Shown here piece by piece: positions 35,895 to 44,131 of a DNA stretch of 64,000 nt. Made by a program: the position numbers and the translations under genes. Origin of the DNA: Streptomyces sp. Y2F8-2 (GTDB lineage: Bacteria; Actinomycetota; Actinomycetes; Streptomycetales; Streptomycetaceae). Below the pieces are notes generated by a model. It made no database searches, was not told the origin of the DNA, and saw only the letters and a program-made list of their open reading frames with translations. Numbering within the stretch: the first letter of the stretch is position 1; every line of letters begins with the position of its first letter. The stretch spans positions 186,001 through 250,000 of the forward strand of contig NZ_BNGS01000002.1 in the NCBI RefSeq assembly GCF_014905555.1. The letters are read 5' to 3'.

Positions 35895-36257
35895 GGTGCG
35901 TCGCAACTCCCTTGCTGGTGCCTTGCTGGTGCCTTGGGTGGACGGTCACCGTGGGAGGGGGCGGCGGGTGCGACAGGGCACACCGTGGCGTGATCCACCG
36001 CTCCCACGGACGTGCCTCCTGTCCGAAGCACTGAGTCGCGCCTGCCCGGGCTCATTCGCCGCAAACACGGGTCTTCAGAAAGTCTTCGGCCCGGTCCCGG
36101 CGCTGCGGACGACGCATCACGCGGGAGCTCGTCGCCTCCGCCGGGCCAGGAGGCTCGCACGCCGGCGCCCCGTTCGGCTCGCAGGCGGGCCCCCGCCCCC
36201 GCGTCCCGACACCTCACGGGCGTCCCCATGGCCCGCGGGCTCACCGTTGGGCGGCAG

Positions 36258-36281
36258 GTTTTCCCCGCATCGGCCGGGTGA
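36258..36281 (+). promoter_or_regulatory. SigB-type promoter candidate before the pyruvate-oxidase-like gene
   Basis: GTTT (36258-36261), 14 nt, then GGGTGA resembles the SigB family consensus GNNT-N14-16-GGGTAY, with one mismatch in the -10 part. It lies about 49 nt upstream of the ATG at 36330. The rest of the 435-nt gap between the sigma gene and this enzyme shows only a CTTGCTGGTGC direct repeat near 35909 and no gene. Confidence 0.45.
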
Positions 36282-36329
36282 CTCGACAGGTGCGATCCGT
36301 ACGCACCCTCTTCCCATGGGAGGTTCCCG

Positions 36330-38129
36330 ATGGCCACCAAGGTCGCCGACCACGTCCTGGCGCGCTTGCGCGAATGGGACGTGGAGCATGTCTTCGGCTA
36401 CCCCGGCGACGGCATCAACGGGCTGCTCGCCGCCTGGGGCCGCGCCGAGGACCGGCCACGGTTCCTGCAGGCGCGGCACGAGGAGATGGCCGCGTTCGAG
36501 GCGGTCGGCTACGCCAAGTTCAGCGGCCGTCTCGGTGTGTGTGCGGCCACCTCGGGACCCGGCGCGATCCACCTGCTCAACGGCCTGTACGACGCCAAGC
36601 TCGACCACGTGCCCGTGCTCGCCTTGGTCGGCCAGACGCACCGCACGGCGATGGGCGGCTCCTACCAGCAGGAAGTCGACCTGCACACCCTCTTCAAGGA
36701 CGTGGCATCGGACTTCGTGGAGACCGTGATGGTCCCCGAACAGCTGCCGAACGTCCTCGACCGCGCGATCCGCACCGCGTATGCGCGCCGCGCCCCCACG
36801 GCCCTGATCATCCCCGGTGACGTGCAGGAACTGGACTACTCGCCGCCGACGCACGAGTTCAAGATGGTCCCCTCGAGCCTCGGCCGCGGCGCCTGGACGG
36901 CGGTCCCCTCGCAGGAGTCCCTGGAGAGGGCCGCGGAGGTCCTCAACGCCGGCGACAAGGTGGCCATCCTGATCGGCCAGGGCGCGGCCGGCGCGGTGAC
37001 CGAGGTGCAGCAGATCGCCGAGCTGCTGGGCGCCGGCGTGGCGAAGGCGCTGCTCGGCAAGGACGTGCTCAGCGACGAGCTGCCGTACGTCACCGGCTCG
37101 ATCGGTCTGCTGGGCACCCGCCCGTCGTACGAGCTGATGCGCGACTGCGACACCCTGCTCACCATCGGCTCCTCGTTCCCGTACACGCAGTTCATGCCGG
37201 AATTCGGCAAGGCGCGGGCCGTGCAGATCGACATCGACCCGCACATGATCGGCATGCGCTACCCGTACGAGGTGAACCTCGTCGGCGACGCCAGGGCGAC
37301 CCTGCAGCGCCTGATCCCGCTGCTGGACAAGGACCGCGGCCGCGAGTGGTTCGAGACCGTGTGCGCGAACGTGTCCCGCTGGCACGAGGTCATGCAGAAG
37401 CGGGCGGAGCTGTCCGCGGACCCGATCAACCCGGAGTACGTGGCCCGCGCCCTGGACCCGATGCTGCCGCACAACGCGATCATCACCTCCGACTCGGGTT
37501 CGGTTGCGAACTGGTATGCACGGCACCTGACGATGCGGCCCGGTATGCGCGGGTCGCTGTCCGGGACGCTGGCGACGATGGGCAGCGGGGTCCCGTACGC
37601 GATCGGCGCGAAATTCGCCCATCCGGACCGGCCGGTGATCGCGCTGGTCGGTGACGGCGCGATGCAGATGAACGGCCTCGCGGAGATGATCACGGCGGCG
37701 AAGTACAAGGACCGCTGGGAGGACCCGCGGCTGGTGGTGGGCGTGTGGAACAACCATGACCTCAACCAGGTGACGTGGGAGATGCGAGCGATGGAGGGCG
37801 CCCCCTCGTTCATGCCGTCACAGGAGATCCCCGACGTGCAGTACGCCGCCTTCGCGCGCTCCCTGGGTCTGACCGGCGTCCGGGTGGAGAAGCCGGAGGA
37901 CGTGGAGGCGGGCTGGCGCGCGGGGCTGGAGGCGGACGGCCCGGCGGTCGTCGAGTTCCTGACCGACCCGGCGGTGCCGCCGATCCCGCCGCACGCCTCC
38001 TGGGAGCAGATGCAGGCAACGGCGGCCTCGATCCTGAAGGGCGACGCGGACCGCGCCGGGATGATCCGCCAGGGGTTCAAGGCGAAGGTGCAGGAGTTCC
38101 TGCCCGGACGCGGCAACAAGGAGTCGTGA
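36330..38129 (+). CDS. ThDP-dependent pyruvate oxidase/dehydrogenase-like enzyme (PoxB-like)
   Basis: This 599-residue enzyme of the POX/acetolactate-synthase family would decarboxylate pyruvate to acetate, passing electrons to quinone or oxygen. VFGYPGDGINGLLAAW and FLQARHEEMAAFEAVGYAKF carry the catalytic Glu. VCAATSGPGAIHLLNGLYDAK begins the N-terminal domain core. The central FAD/UDP-like domain follows. GDGAMQMNGLAEMITAAKYKDRW..WNN is the ThDP motif GDG-NN. The start has a GGGAGG-type site 8 nt upstream. PoxB-like enzymes are usually stress or stationary-phase proteins, matching the SigB-like promoter. Confidence 0.92.
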   Translation: MATKVADHVLARLREWDVEHVFGYPGDGINGLLAAWGRAEDRPRFLQARHEEMAAFEAVGYAKFSGRLGVCAATSGPGAIHLLNGLYDAKLDHVPVLALVGQTHRTAMGGSYQQEVDLHTLFKDVASDFVETVMVPEQLPNVLDRAIRTAYARRAPTALIIPGDVQELDYSPPTHEFKMVPSSLGRGAWTAVPSQESLERAAEVLNAGDKVAILIGQGAAGAVTEVQQIAELLGAGVAKALLGKDVLSDELPYVTGSIGLLGTRPSYELMRDCDTLLTIGSSFPYTQFMPEFGKARAVQIDIDPHMIGMRYPYEVNLVGDARATLQRLIPLLDKDRGREWFETVCANVSRWHEVMQKRAELSADPINPEYVARALDPMLPHNAIITSDSGSVANWYARHLTMRPGMRGSLSGTLATMGSGVPYAIGAKFAHPDRPVIALVGDGAMQMNGLAEMITAAKYKDRWEDPRLVVGVWNNHDLNQVTWEMRAMEGAPSFMPSQEIPDVQYAAFARSLGLTGVRVEKPEDVEAGWRAGLEADGPAVVEFLTDPAVPPIPPHASWEQMQATAASILKGDADRAGMIRQGFKAKVQEFLPGRGNKES

Positions 38130-38241
38130 GGAGCCGTATCGAGACCCGGACACGGCCGAAAGCGGACGATCGCCGGCGGGGCGGCCGTGTCGACCGGCGC
38201 CCCTCGGGTACGCGGGGGCCACGCGACATATGGAGGGACTC

Positions 38242-38634
38242 ATGCAGCGAGGCAGCGACCGGCTGAACGTCCACCGGGACGACGAGATGAAGCACGAACT
38301 CCAGGGGCTGCTGCGCTCGGGCCACCCGACGCGGACCGAGGAGTGGCACGACCCCGAGCCGACCGCCGACGACGACCCGGCGGTGTGGGCCGGTCCGGTG
38401 ATTCCGGGCGGCGCGCGGTCCGTGGCCGATGTGCGCTTCGAGCTGGCACGGATCCTGGGGCGTACGGCGTTCCCGGGCCGCCCGCCCGAGCTGATCGACG
38501 CCCTGCGCCGCCACCACGCCCCGGACGCGCTGGTCGCCCCCCTGGAGCGGCTGCCGCGCTCCTCGCGCTACGCCAACGCGCAGGAGCTCGCCGAGGCGAT
38601 CGTGGGCGGCGAAGGGGCGGGCCGGAGCGCATAG
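38242..38634 (+). CDS. DUF2795 protein
   Basis: This 130-residue protein has a charged N-terminal half (MQRGSDRLNVHRDDEMKHELQGLLRSGHP). The DUF2795 fold follows (SVADVRFELARILGRTAFPGRPPELIDALRRHHAPDALVAPLERLPRSSRYANAQELAEAI). GGAGGGACTC precedes the ATG, so this start is preferred over MEGL at 38230. The function is unknown. It lies 112 nt after the ThDP enzyme and a SigB-like promoter begins in its last codons for the next gene. Confidence 0.82.
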   Translation: MQRGSDRLNVHRDDEMKHELQGLLRSGHPTRTEEWHDPEPTADDDPAVWAGPVIPGGARSVADVRFELARILGRTAFPGRPPELIDALRRHHAPDALVAPLERLPRSSRYANAQELAEAIVGGEGAGRSA

Positions 38635-38653
38635 GCGTCCGACGCGCGGGTAC
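38629..38653 (+). promoter_or_regulatory. SigB-type promoter candidate before the CBS gene
   Basis: GCAT (38629-38632), 15 nt, then GGGTAC (38648-38653) fits GNNT-N14-16-GGGTAY exactly. It lies 69 nt upstream of the CBS-domain gene. Confidence 0.5.
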
Positions 38654-38721
38654 TGCGGGCGTCGTCCCGCCGACACACCCCACCCCTGCCGGCCGGGGGA
38701 AGCAGGAAAGGACAGCAGGCC

Positions 38722-39162
38722 ATGGCTGATTTCGTCAGGGAGGTCATGACGCCGGGCGTCGTGGCGGTCCTCCCGGACGCCTCACTCGTGGAGGCGGCGC
38801 AGCTGATGCGTGCCGAGGACATCGGGGACGTCCTGGTCGCCGAGGACGGGCGCGTCGTCGGTGTGCTCACGGACCGTGACATCGCGCTGCGGGCCGTCGC
38901 GGACGGAGCGGACCCGCTGACCGTGAGCGCCCGTGCGGTGTGCACCCCCGACCCGGTGGTGGTCGGCCCCGACGATCCCGTGTCCACGGCCGTGGACCTG
39001 ATGCGAGGGCACGCCGTCCGCCGGCTGCCGGTCGTCGAGGACGGCCGGCCGGTGGGCATGGTGAGCCTGGGCGACCTGGCCGTCGCGCAGGACCCGACGT
39101 CGGCGCTCGCGGACATCAGCCAGGCCGAGCCCGGAGGCGGGCGCGGCGGGGTGCCCGCGTGA
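38722..39162 (+). CDS. Tandem CBS-domain protein
   Basis: This 146-residue protein has two CBS motifs: VREVMTPGVVAVLPDASLVEAAQLMRAEDIGDVLVAEDGRVVGVLTDRDIALR, then DPVVVGPDDPVSTAVDLMRGHAVRRLPVVEDGRPVGMVSLGDLA. Such pairs bind adenine nucleotides as energy sensors. A good AGGAAAGGA precedes the ATG. Its stop overlaps the following GTG start by four bases (GTGA). Confidence 0.93.
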   Translation: MADFVREVMTPGVVAVLPDASLVEAAQLMRAEDIGDVLVAEDGRVVGVLTDRDIALRAVADGADPLTVSARAVCTPDPVVVGPDDPVSTAVDLMRGHAVRRLPVVEDGRPVGMVSLGDLAVAQDPTSALADISQAEPGGGRGGVPA

Positions 39163-39836
39163 TCCGCCGACGCCGGGCCGACCGGGTCAGTGCGTACGGC
39201 GCCACCGTGGACGTCGGCGACGCGACGACCCGCTACCTGTTGTACGGGCTGCTGCCGTTCTGGTTCGCGCCGGGCCTGGCCGACTGGCTGATGCACCGGC
39301 GCACCGGGATCGAGGACACGTCCGGCACGAAGGAGTCGTTGATCCACGCGCTGATGATGACCGAGGTGGGCGTGCCCATCGCGCTCACGCTGCGCTACGA
39401 GGTCAACCCGCTGCTTCTGTGTGTGCAGTTGGCCGGGACCGCGGTGCACGAGGCGACCGCGCTGTGGGACGTCCGCACCGCCGAGGACAGCGACCGTGAG
39501 GTCAAGCCCGTGGAGCAGCACATCCACAGCTTCCTGGAGTCGCTGCCGTTCGCGGCGCTCGCCGCGCTCGGGTGTCTGCACGCCGACCAGGTGCGGTCGC
39601 TGCTGCGCGGCGGCCGGGGCGACCCGCGCGCCTGGCGGCTGGTGCGGCGGCGCCGGCCGCTGCCACGGGGCTATGTCATGGGCATCGCGGCGGCGATCGG
39701 CGCGTGTGTGGCGCTGCCCTACGGCGAGGAATTGCTGCGCTGTGTCCGGGCCGGACGGCGCCGGGCGCGCGACGGCAAGGCACAGGAGGAGGCGGGCGAC
39801 GAGGCCGTGTGGCAGCCGCAGGACCAGGCCGTGTGA
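39159..39836 (+). CDS. Integral membrane protein coupled to the CBS gene
   Basis: This 225-residue protein has four hydrophobic stretches (around YLLYGLLPFWFAPGLADWL, ALMMTEVGVPIALTL with the following NPLLLCVQLAGTAV, SFLESLPFAALAALGCL, and GYVMGIAAAIGACVALPY). His and Glu lie in and between the helices (HALMMTE, HEATALWD, EQHIHSFLE), reminiscent of metal- or quinone-linked membrane proteins, but no family is recognised. GTG at 39159 forms GTGA with the preceding stop. It may be a diiron-like or simply structural protein; unassigned. Confidence 0.75.
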   Translation: MIRRRRADRVSAYGATVDVGDATTRYLLYGLLPFWFAPGLADWLMHRRTGIEDTSGTKESLIHALMMTEVGVPIALTLRYEVNPLLLCVQLAGTAVHEATALWDVRTAEDSDREVKPVEQHIHSFLESLPFAALAALGCLHADQVRSLLRGGRGDPRAWRLVRRRRPLPRGYVMGIAAAIGACVALPYGEELLRCVRAGRRRARDGKAQEEAGDEAVWQPQDQAV

Positions 39837-39866
39837 CAGCACAGGCAGAGGAAGGACTTGGACATC

Positions 39867-40406
39867 ATGCGTATCGCGTTCCTGACCGCGCCCGAGGGCG
39901 TGGAGCAGGTGGAACTCACCGAGCCGTGGCAGGCGGTGAAGGACGCCGGCCACCAGCCGGTCCTGGTGTCGACGAAGCCGGGACAGGTGCAGGCGTTCAA
40001 CCACCTGGACAAGGCGGACACCTTCCCGGTGGAGGCGGTGGTCGGTGAGGTGCCGGCCGAGTCCTTCGACGGGCTGGTGCTGCCGGGTGGGGTGGCGAAC
40101 CCCGACTTCCTGCGGATGGACGAGCAGGCGGTGGCGTTCGTCCGCGCGTTCTTCGACCAGGGGCGGCCGGTCGCCGCGATCTGCCACGGCCCGTGGACGC
40201 TGATCGATGCCGATGTCGTACGGGGCCGCACCCTGACGTCGTGGCCGAGCCTGAAGACGGACATCCGCAACGCGGGCGGCACCTGGGTCGACGAGCAGGT
40301 GCACATCGACCGCGACGGCAACCTGCTGATCACCAGCCGGAAGCCGGACGATCTGAAGGCGTTCGACGAGGCGATCGTGACGGAGTTCGCCGGCCAGAAC
40401 ACCTGA
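39867..40406 (+). CDS. DJ-1/PfpI-family protein
   Basis: This 179-residue protein of the PfpI/YhbO subgroup includes deglycase- and chaperone-like stress proteins. IAFLTAPEGVEQVELTEPWQAVKDAGHQPVLV is the N-terminal beta-alpha-beta unit with the conserved Glu. GLVLPGGVANPDFLRMDEQAVAFVRAFFDQGRPVAAICHGPWTLIDADVVRGRTLTSW contains the nucleophile Cys-His (ICHGPW). The length is usual. It follows GAGGAAGGA, 10 nt before the ATG. It probably shares the upstream transcript with the CBS-membrane pair (30-nt gap). Confidence 0.93.
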   Translation: MRIAFLTAPEGVEQVELTEPWQAVKDAGHQPVLVSTKPGQVQAFNHLDKADTFPVEAVVGEVPAESFDGLVLPGGVANPDFLRMDEQAVAFVRAFFDQGRPVAAICHGPWTLIDADVVRGRTLTSWPSLKTDIRNAGGTWVDEQVHIDRDGNLLITSRKPDDLKAFDEAIVTEFAGQNT

Positions 40407-40471
40407 ACGCTTGAACACCTGAACCACTGGAACAACCCATAACCATCGCCCGACCGGCGGTACACGCGGAA

Positions 40472-40515
40472 AGGACCCGCCCCGCAGCCCCGATGGGGGC
40501 CGCGGGGCGGGTCCT
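40472..40515. terminator. Bidirectional hairpin terminator
   Basis: A perfect 14-bp stem (40472-40485 with 40502-40515; arm AGGACCCGCCCCGC) encloses a 16-nt loop with inner CCCC/GGGG pairing. It lies between convergent genes ending at 40406 and 40527. Confidence 0.88.
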
Positions 40516-40526
40516 CGCGCAGGCGG

Positions 40527-40784
40527 TCAGCGGGTCGGTTCGGCTTCCTGGGGTTCTTCACAGGTGCCGCGCTCCCGGGCGCCGTCGCGGGTGCGGCCGG
40601 CCGCGGTCGGGCGGCGCGGGTGGCGGCGGAGGTATTCGCCCTCCAGTTGCGCCATCCGGTCGTTGTGCGCGCGCAGCGCGTCGTTCGAGCCGTAGAGCAG
40701 CGTGTCGTGGCGCGTGCGGTGGATCGTCTCCAGCTCTTTCATGAGCTGCTGGTCGGTCAGCCGGCCCGGGTCGACTCCGGTCAT
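40527..40784 (-). CDS. Small DUF6158-like protein
   Basis: This 85-residue, charged, helical protein reads TGVDPGRLTDQQLMKELETIHRTRHDTLLYGSNDALRAHNDRMAQLEGEYLRRHPRR and then a variable Arg-rich tail. The LTDQQLMKELETIHRTRH-type opening and EYLRRHP end match, from memory, the DUF6158 family of actinomycetes; function unknown. The ATG is at 40784. The divergent Vms1-like gene and a SigB-like promoter lie next door. Confidence 0.7.
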   Translation of the reverse strand: MTGVDPGRLTDQQLMKELETIHRTRHDTLLYGSNDALRAHNDRMAQLEGEYLRRHPRRPTAAGRTRDGARERGTCEEPQEAEPTR

Positions 40785-40803
40785 AGGTGGTACCCCGCTC
40801 GTC

Positions 40804-40828
40804 GTGTTCGTCGGTGCGGTCCGGGTAC
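40804..40828 (+). promoter_or_regulatory. SigB-type promoter candidate before the Vms1-like gene
   Basis: GTGT (40804-40807), 15 nt, then GGGTAC (40823-40828) fits the SigB-family consensus. The start codon is 45 nt downstream. Confidence 0.55.
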
Positions 40829-40872
40829 CCGCCCGGAAAAGCAATACCCCGAGCGGCATCCGGGAGGGAGCC

Positions 40873-41979
40873 ATGGATCTCGCCTTTCTCCATCCACTGT
40901 ACGAACATCCCGGTCCCTGGGCCTCCGTATACGTCGACACCTCGCGGCACACGGAGTCCACGCCTCACGAACGCTCCCTGACCGCTCAGTCCCTGTATCG
41001 GGAGCTCGTCGAGCAGGGCGCGGACGAGCCGACGTGCCGGGCCGTGCAGTCCGCGGTCGAGGACCTGGCCCACTCACCCGAGCCGCATGGCAGGGCCCTG
41101 TTCGCCCGTGCGGGCGAGGTGGCCCTCGATCCGCCGCTCGCCGCGCCGCCGCAGGGCTCCTCCGCGCTGTGGGCCACGCTGCCGCACACGGCGCCGCTGC
41201 TGGAGCTCGCGAACGAGGAACCGGTGTGCGTGGTGGCGTACATCGACCGCAAGGGCGCCGAGTTCGAGCTGCGGGGTGCCCTGGGCAGCCGGGAGGCCGG
41301 GTCGGTGACCGGGAAGCAGCATCCGCTGCACCGTACGAGCAGCGCCGACTGGTCGGTGCGCCACTTCCAGCTGCGCGTGGAGAACACCTGGGAGCACAAC
41401 GCGGCGGAGATCGCGGACGCGCTCGCCGTGTGCCAGGAGGAGACCGGCGCCGACCTGGTGGTCCTGGTCGGCGAGGAGCGCGAACGGCGCGCGGTGCACG
41501 AGCGGCTGCCGCGCCGGCTCCAGGACCAGGTGGCCGAGACGACGCACGGCGCGGGCAGCCGGCTGCTGGACGAGGAGGTGGAGCGGATCCGCACCGAGCA
41601 TGTGCAGCGCCGCGCCGAGCAGGAGCTGGAACGCTTCCTGGCCGCCCGGGCGCCGGACGAGGAGGGTCGTGCGGGCGCGGTCGAGGGCGTGCCGGCGGTG
41701 ATCGAGGCGGCACGCGAACACCGTATCGACGAACTCCTGATCAATCCGGAGGGCCCGGACACCCGCCGAGAGGTGTGGATCGGCGAGGACCCGGACCAGG
41801 TCGCGGTCCGTCGCACGGACCTCAAGGCGGTGGGCGAGCGGCACGCCTGGCCGGCCCGCGCAGACGACGCGCTGCTGCGTTCCGCGGTGGAGACGGGCGC
41901 GGCGGCCGTCTCGCTGACGGCCGCCAGGAGCCAGGAGGGCCCGGTGGGCGGAGTGGGCGCACTGCTGCGCTGGGCGTAG
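40873..41979 (+). CDS. Bacterial eRF1-like (Rv2629/baeRF2) protein, Vms1-related
   Basis: This 368-residue soluble protein has the three-part layout of archaeo-eukaryotic release-factor-like proteins. DLAFLHPLYEHPGPWASVYVDTSRHTE is the typical N-terminal start of the Rv2629 family. VCVVAYIDRKGAEFELRGALG begins the middle RNase-H-like domain. VLVGEERERRAVHERLPRRLQDQV and the C-terminal EHRIDELLINPE form the L7Ae-like part. The family includes ribosome-associated, hypoxia- and stress-induced proteins (Vms1/Ankzf1 release stalled peptidyl-tRNA). The ATG follows GGGAGGGAG. It has a clean SigB-type promoter upstream. Confidence 0.82.
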   Translation: MDLAFLHPLYEHPGPWASVYVDTSRHTESTPHERSLTAQSLYRELVEQGADEPTCRAVQSAVEDLAHSPEPHGRALFARAGEVALDPPLAAPPQGSSALWATLPHTAPLLELANEEPVCVVAYIDRKGAEFELRGALGSREAGSVTGKQHPLHRTSSADWSVRHFQLRVENTWEHNAAEIADALAVCQEETGADLVVLVGEERERRAVHERLPRRLQDQVAETTHGAGSRLLDEEVERIRTEHVQRRAEQELERFLAARAPDEEGRAGAVEGVPAVIEAAREHRIDELLINPEGPDTRREVWIGEDPDQVAVRRTDLKAVGERHAWPARADDALLRSAVETGAAAVSLTAARSQEGPVGGVGALLRWA

Positions 41980-41992
41980 CCGGCGCGCCTGG

Positions 41993-42018
41993 CGCAGGCC
42001 CGGGGCGCCGGGCCTGCG
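41993..42018. terminator. Bidirectional hairpin terminator
   Basis: A perfect 10-bp stem (41993-42002 with 42009-42018; arm CGCAGGCCCG) lies between the convergent Vms1-like and ABC-F genes. Confidence 0.75.
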
Positions 42019-42019
42019 G

Positions 42020-43639
42020 CTAGCGTGCGCGCTCCACTCTGCGTTCGTCCCACACCGGCTCCGAGGTCTCCCGGACCCGGCCGTCCGCGCCGAAGACCAG
42101 GTAGCGGTCGAAGGAGCGGGCGAACCAGCGGTCGTGGGTGACGGCGAGGACCGTGCCCTCGAAGCTGTCGAGCCCCTCCTGGAGCGCCTCGGCGGACTCC
42201 AGGTCGAGGTTGTCGGTCGGCTCGTCGAGCAGCAGCGCGGTCGCCCCCTCGAGTTCCAGCAGCAGGATCTGGAACCGGGCCTGCTGGCCTCCGGAGAGCC
42301 GGTCGAAGTCCTGCTCGGCCTGGCCCGTCAGCTCGTAGCGCCGCAGCCGGGACATGGCGGCGCCGCGGTCCTGGGCGTGCTCCTTCCAGAGGATGTCGAG
42401 GAGCGTGCGGCCCTGGAGCTCCGGATGGGCGTGGGTCTGGGCGAAGTGGCCCGGTACGACCCGCGCGCCGAGCTTCCACTGCCCGGTGTGGGCGACGTCG
42501 TCACCGGCGAGGAGACGCAGGAAGTGCGACTTGCCGGAGCCGTTGGAGCCGAGGACGGCGACCCGTTCGCCGTAGAAGACCTCGAGGTCGAACGGTTTCA
42601 TCAGCCCGGTCAGTTCGAGCCCCTGACAGGTCACGGCCCGTACGCCGGTACGGCCGCCCTTGAGCCGCATGGTGATGTTCTGTTCGCGCGGCGGCTCCGG
42701 CGGCGGGCCGGCCTCCTCGAACTTCCTCAGCCGGGTCTGGGCGGCCTGGTAACGGGACGCCAGCTCGTGGCTGACGGTGGCCGCCTGGCGGAGGTTCAGC
42801 ACCAGCTTCTTCAGCTGGGCGTGCTTCTCGTCCCAGCGGCGGCGCAGCTCCTCGAAGCGGGCGAACCGCTCGCGGCGGGCCTCGTGGTAGGTGGCGAAGC
42901 TGCCGCCGTGCACCCAGGCGTCGGCGCCCGCCGGGCCGGGCTCCACGGTGACGATCTTCTCGGCGGCGCGGGCGAGGAGTTCGCGGTCGTGGGAGACGAA
43001 CAGGACCGTCTTGCGGGTCTCGGCCAGCCGTTCCTCGAGCCACCGCTTGCCTGGTACGTCGAGGTAGTTGTCGGGCTCGTCGAGGAGCAGGACCTCGTCG
43101 CCGCCGCGCAGCAGGGCCTCCAGGACGAGCCGCTTCTGCTCGCCGCCGGAGAGGGTGCGCACCTGGCGCCACTGGGCCCTGTCGTAGGGGACGCCGAGTG
43201 CGGCGGTGGTGCAGATGTCCCACAGGGTCTCGGCGTCGTAGCCGCCGGCCTCGCCCCAGTCGGCGAGCGCCTGCGCGTAGCGGAGCTGGGCGGCCTCGTC
43301 GTCGACGGTCATGATGGCGTGCTCGGCGGCGTCGACGGCGCGGGCCGCTTCGCGGATGCGGGGCGGGGCGACCGAGACGAGGAGGTCGCGTACGGTCGTG
43401 TCGTCGCGGACGGAACCGACGAACTGCCGCATGACGCCGAGGCCGCCGGAGACGGTGACCGTGCCGGCGTGGGGTTTCAGCTCGCCGGAGAGCAGGCGCA
43501 ACAAGGTGGTCTTGCCTGCGCCGTTGGGGCCGACGAGGGCGACGACGCTGCCGTCGCCGACGCGGAAGGACACGTCGCCGAGCAGGGTCCTCCCGTCGGG
43601 GAGGTGGTACTCGAGGTGCGCGGCTTCAAGGTGTCCCAT
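42020..43639 (-). CDS. ABC-F ATPase
   Basis: This 539-residue cytoplasmic protein has two ABC domains and no membrane segments. VALVGPNGAGKTTLLRLLSGEL is Walker A1, then LSGGEQKRLVLEALL and VLLLDEPDNYLDVPG. AVLGSNGSGKSHFLRLLAG is Walker A2, then LSGGQQARFQILLLELEGATALLLDEPTDNLDL. The interdomain linker is helical and charged (REQNITMRLKGG). The length and linker suit ribosome-associated ABC-F factors that relieve stalls or protect against antibiotics. ATG 43639 or 43648 may start. It faces the PAP2-lipid kinase gene across the 24-nt repeat array. Confidence 0.93.
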   Translation of the reverse strand: MGHLEAAHLEYHLPDGRTLLGDVSFRVGDGSVVALVGPNGAGKTTLLRLLSGELKPHAGTVTVSGGLGVMRQFVGSVRDDTTVRDLLVSVAPPRIREAARAVDAAEHAIMTVDDEAAQLRYAQALADWGEAGGYDAETLWDICTTAALGVPYDRAQWRQVRTLSGGEQKRLVLEALLRGGDEVLLLDEPDNYLDVPGKRWLEERLAETRKTVLFVSHDRELLARAAEKIVTVEPGPAGADAWVHGGSFATYHEARRERFARFEELRRRWDEKHAQLKKLVLNLRQAATVSHELASRYQAAQTRLRKFEEAGPPPEPPREQNITMRLKGGRTGVRAVTCQGLELTGLMKPFDLEVFYGERVAVLGSNGSGKSHFLRLLAGDDVAHTGQWKLGARVVPGHFAQTHAHPELQGRTLLDILWKEHAQDRGAAMSRLRRYELTGQAEQDFDRLSGGQQARFQILLLELEGATALLLDEPTDNLDLESAEALQEGLDSFEGTVLAVTHDRWFARSFDRYLVFGADGRVRETSEPVWDERRVERAR

Positions 43640-43916
43640 GGGGCGCATTGTGAGCGGCCGCGCCGAAGCCGGGCAAAGGGTTTTCGCCCCCGCCGCCCCT
43701 ACCCGTCCCGTCCCTGAGGGCTGCCGCCCCAGACCCCCGCTGTCGGCCGACGGCCTCGTCCTCGAACTCCCCCAAGCTCTTCGAGCAGGGGTACCCCGGG
43801 ACGGGCTGAATGATGCCGACCCGGCGCTGACACAGCAGCCCCTCCGGCGGAAATCCAGCCCCTCCGGCGTTCGAGGAGCGGGCGGGCCGGGGGCCGGCCC
43901 GCGAAGGGGTCCAGGG

Positions 43917-44060
43917 GCGGAACCCCAGCCGGGCCCAGGGACCGAGCCCCAGCCGGGCCCACGGACCGAGCCCCAGCCGGGCCCAGGGACCGAGCCCCAG
44001 CCGGGCCCACGGACCGAGCCCCAGCCGGGCCCACGGACCGAGCCCCAGCCGGGTCCAGGG
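43917..44060. repeat. Six-copy 24-nt tandem repeat
   Basis: Six consecutive 24-nt units follow the pattern ACCGAGCCCCAGCCGGGCCC(A/C)GG. The inner copies differ mainly at the AGGG/ACGG tail, and the first and last carry substitutions. The array fills much of the 492-nt divergent region between ABC-F and the PAP2 fusion gene, with the GGGGTCCAGGGGCGG motif just before it and an ACCCCCTGGGGGT palindrome after. No gene is supported here: the plus frame reading PGTEPQPG repeats has no ribosome-binding site. Confidence 0.9.
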
Positions 44061-44131
44061 GCGGACCCCCTGGGGGTGAACGGGTAAGGGCGGCGGGGGC
44101 GAAAAGCGTTCGTCGGGGTACCCGCAGGGCC

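Noticed and set aside
43917..44060. The repeat array as a CRISPR array
   Set aside because: The units are directly abutting with no spacers, and no cas genes are present.
44038..44068. PGTEPQPG-type peptide repeats in the 24-nt array
   Set aside because: The frame has no start with a ribosome-binding site and stops soon after. The repeats are better explained as intergenic DNA repeats.
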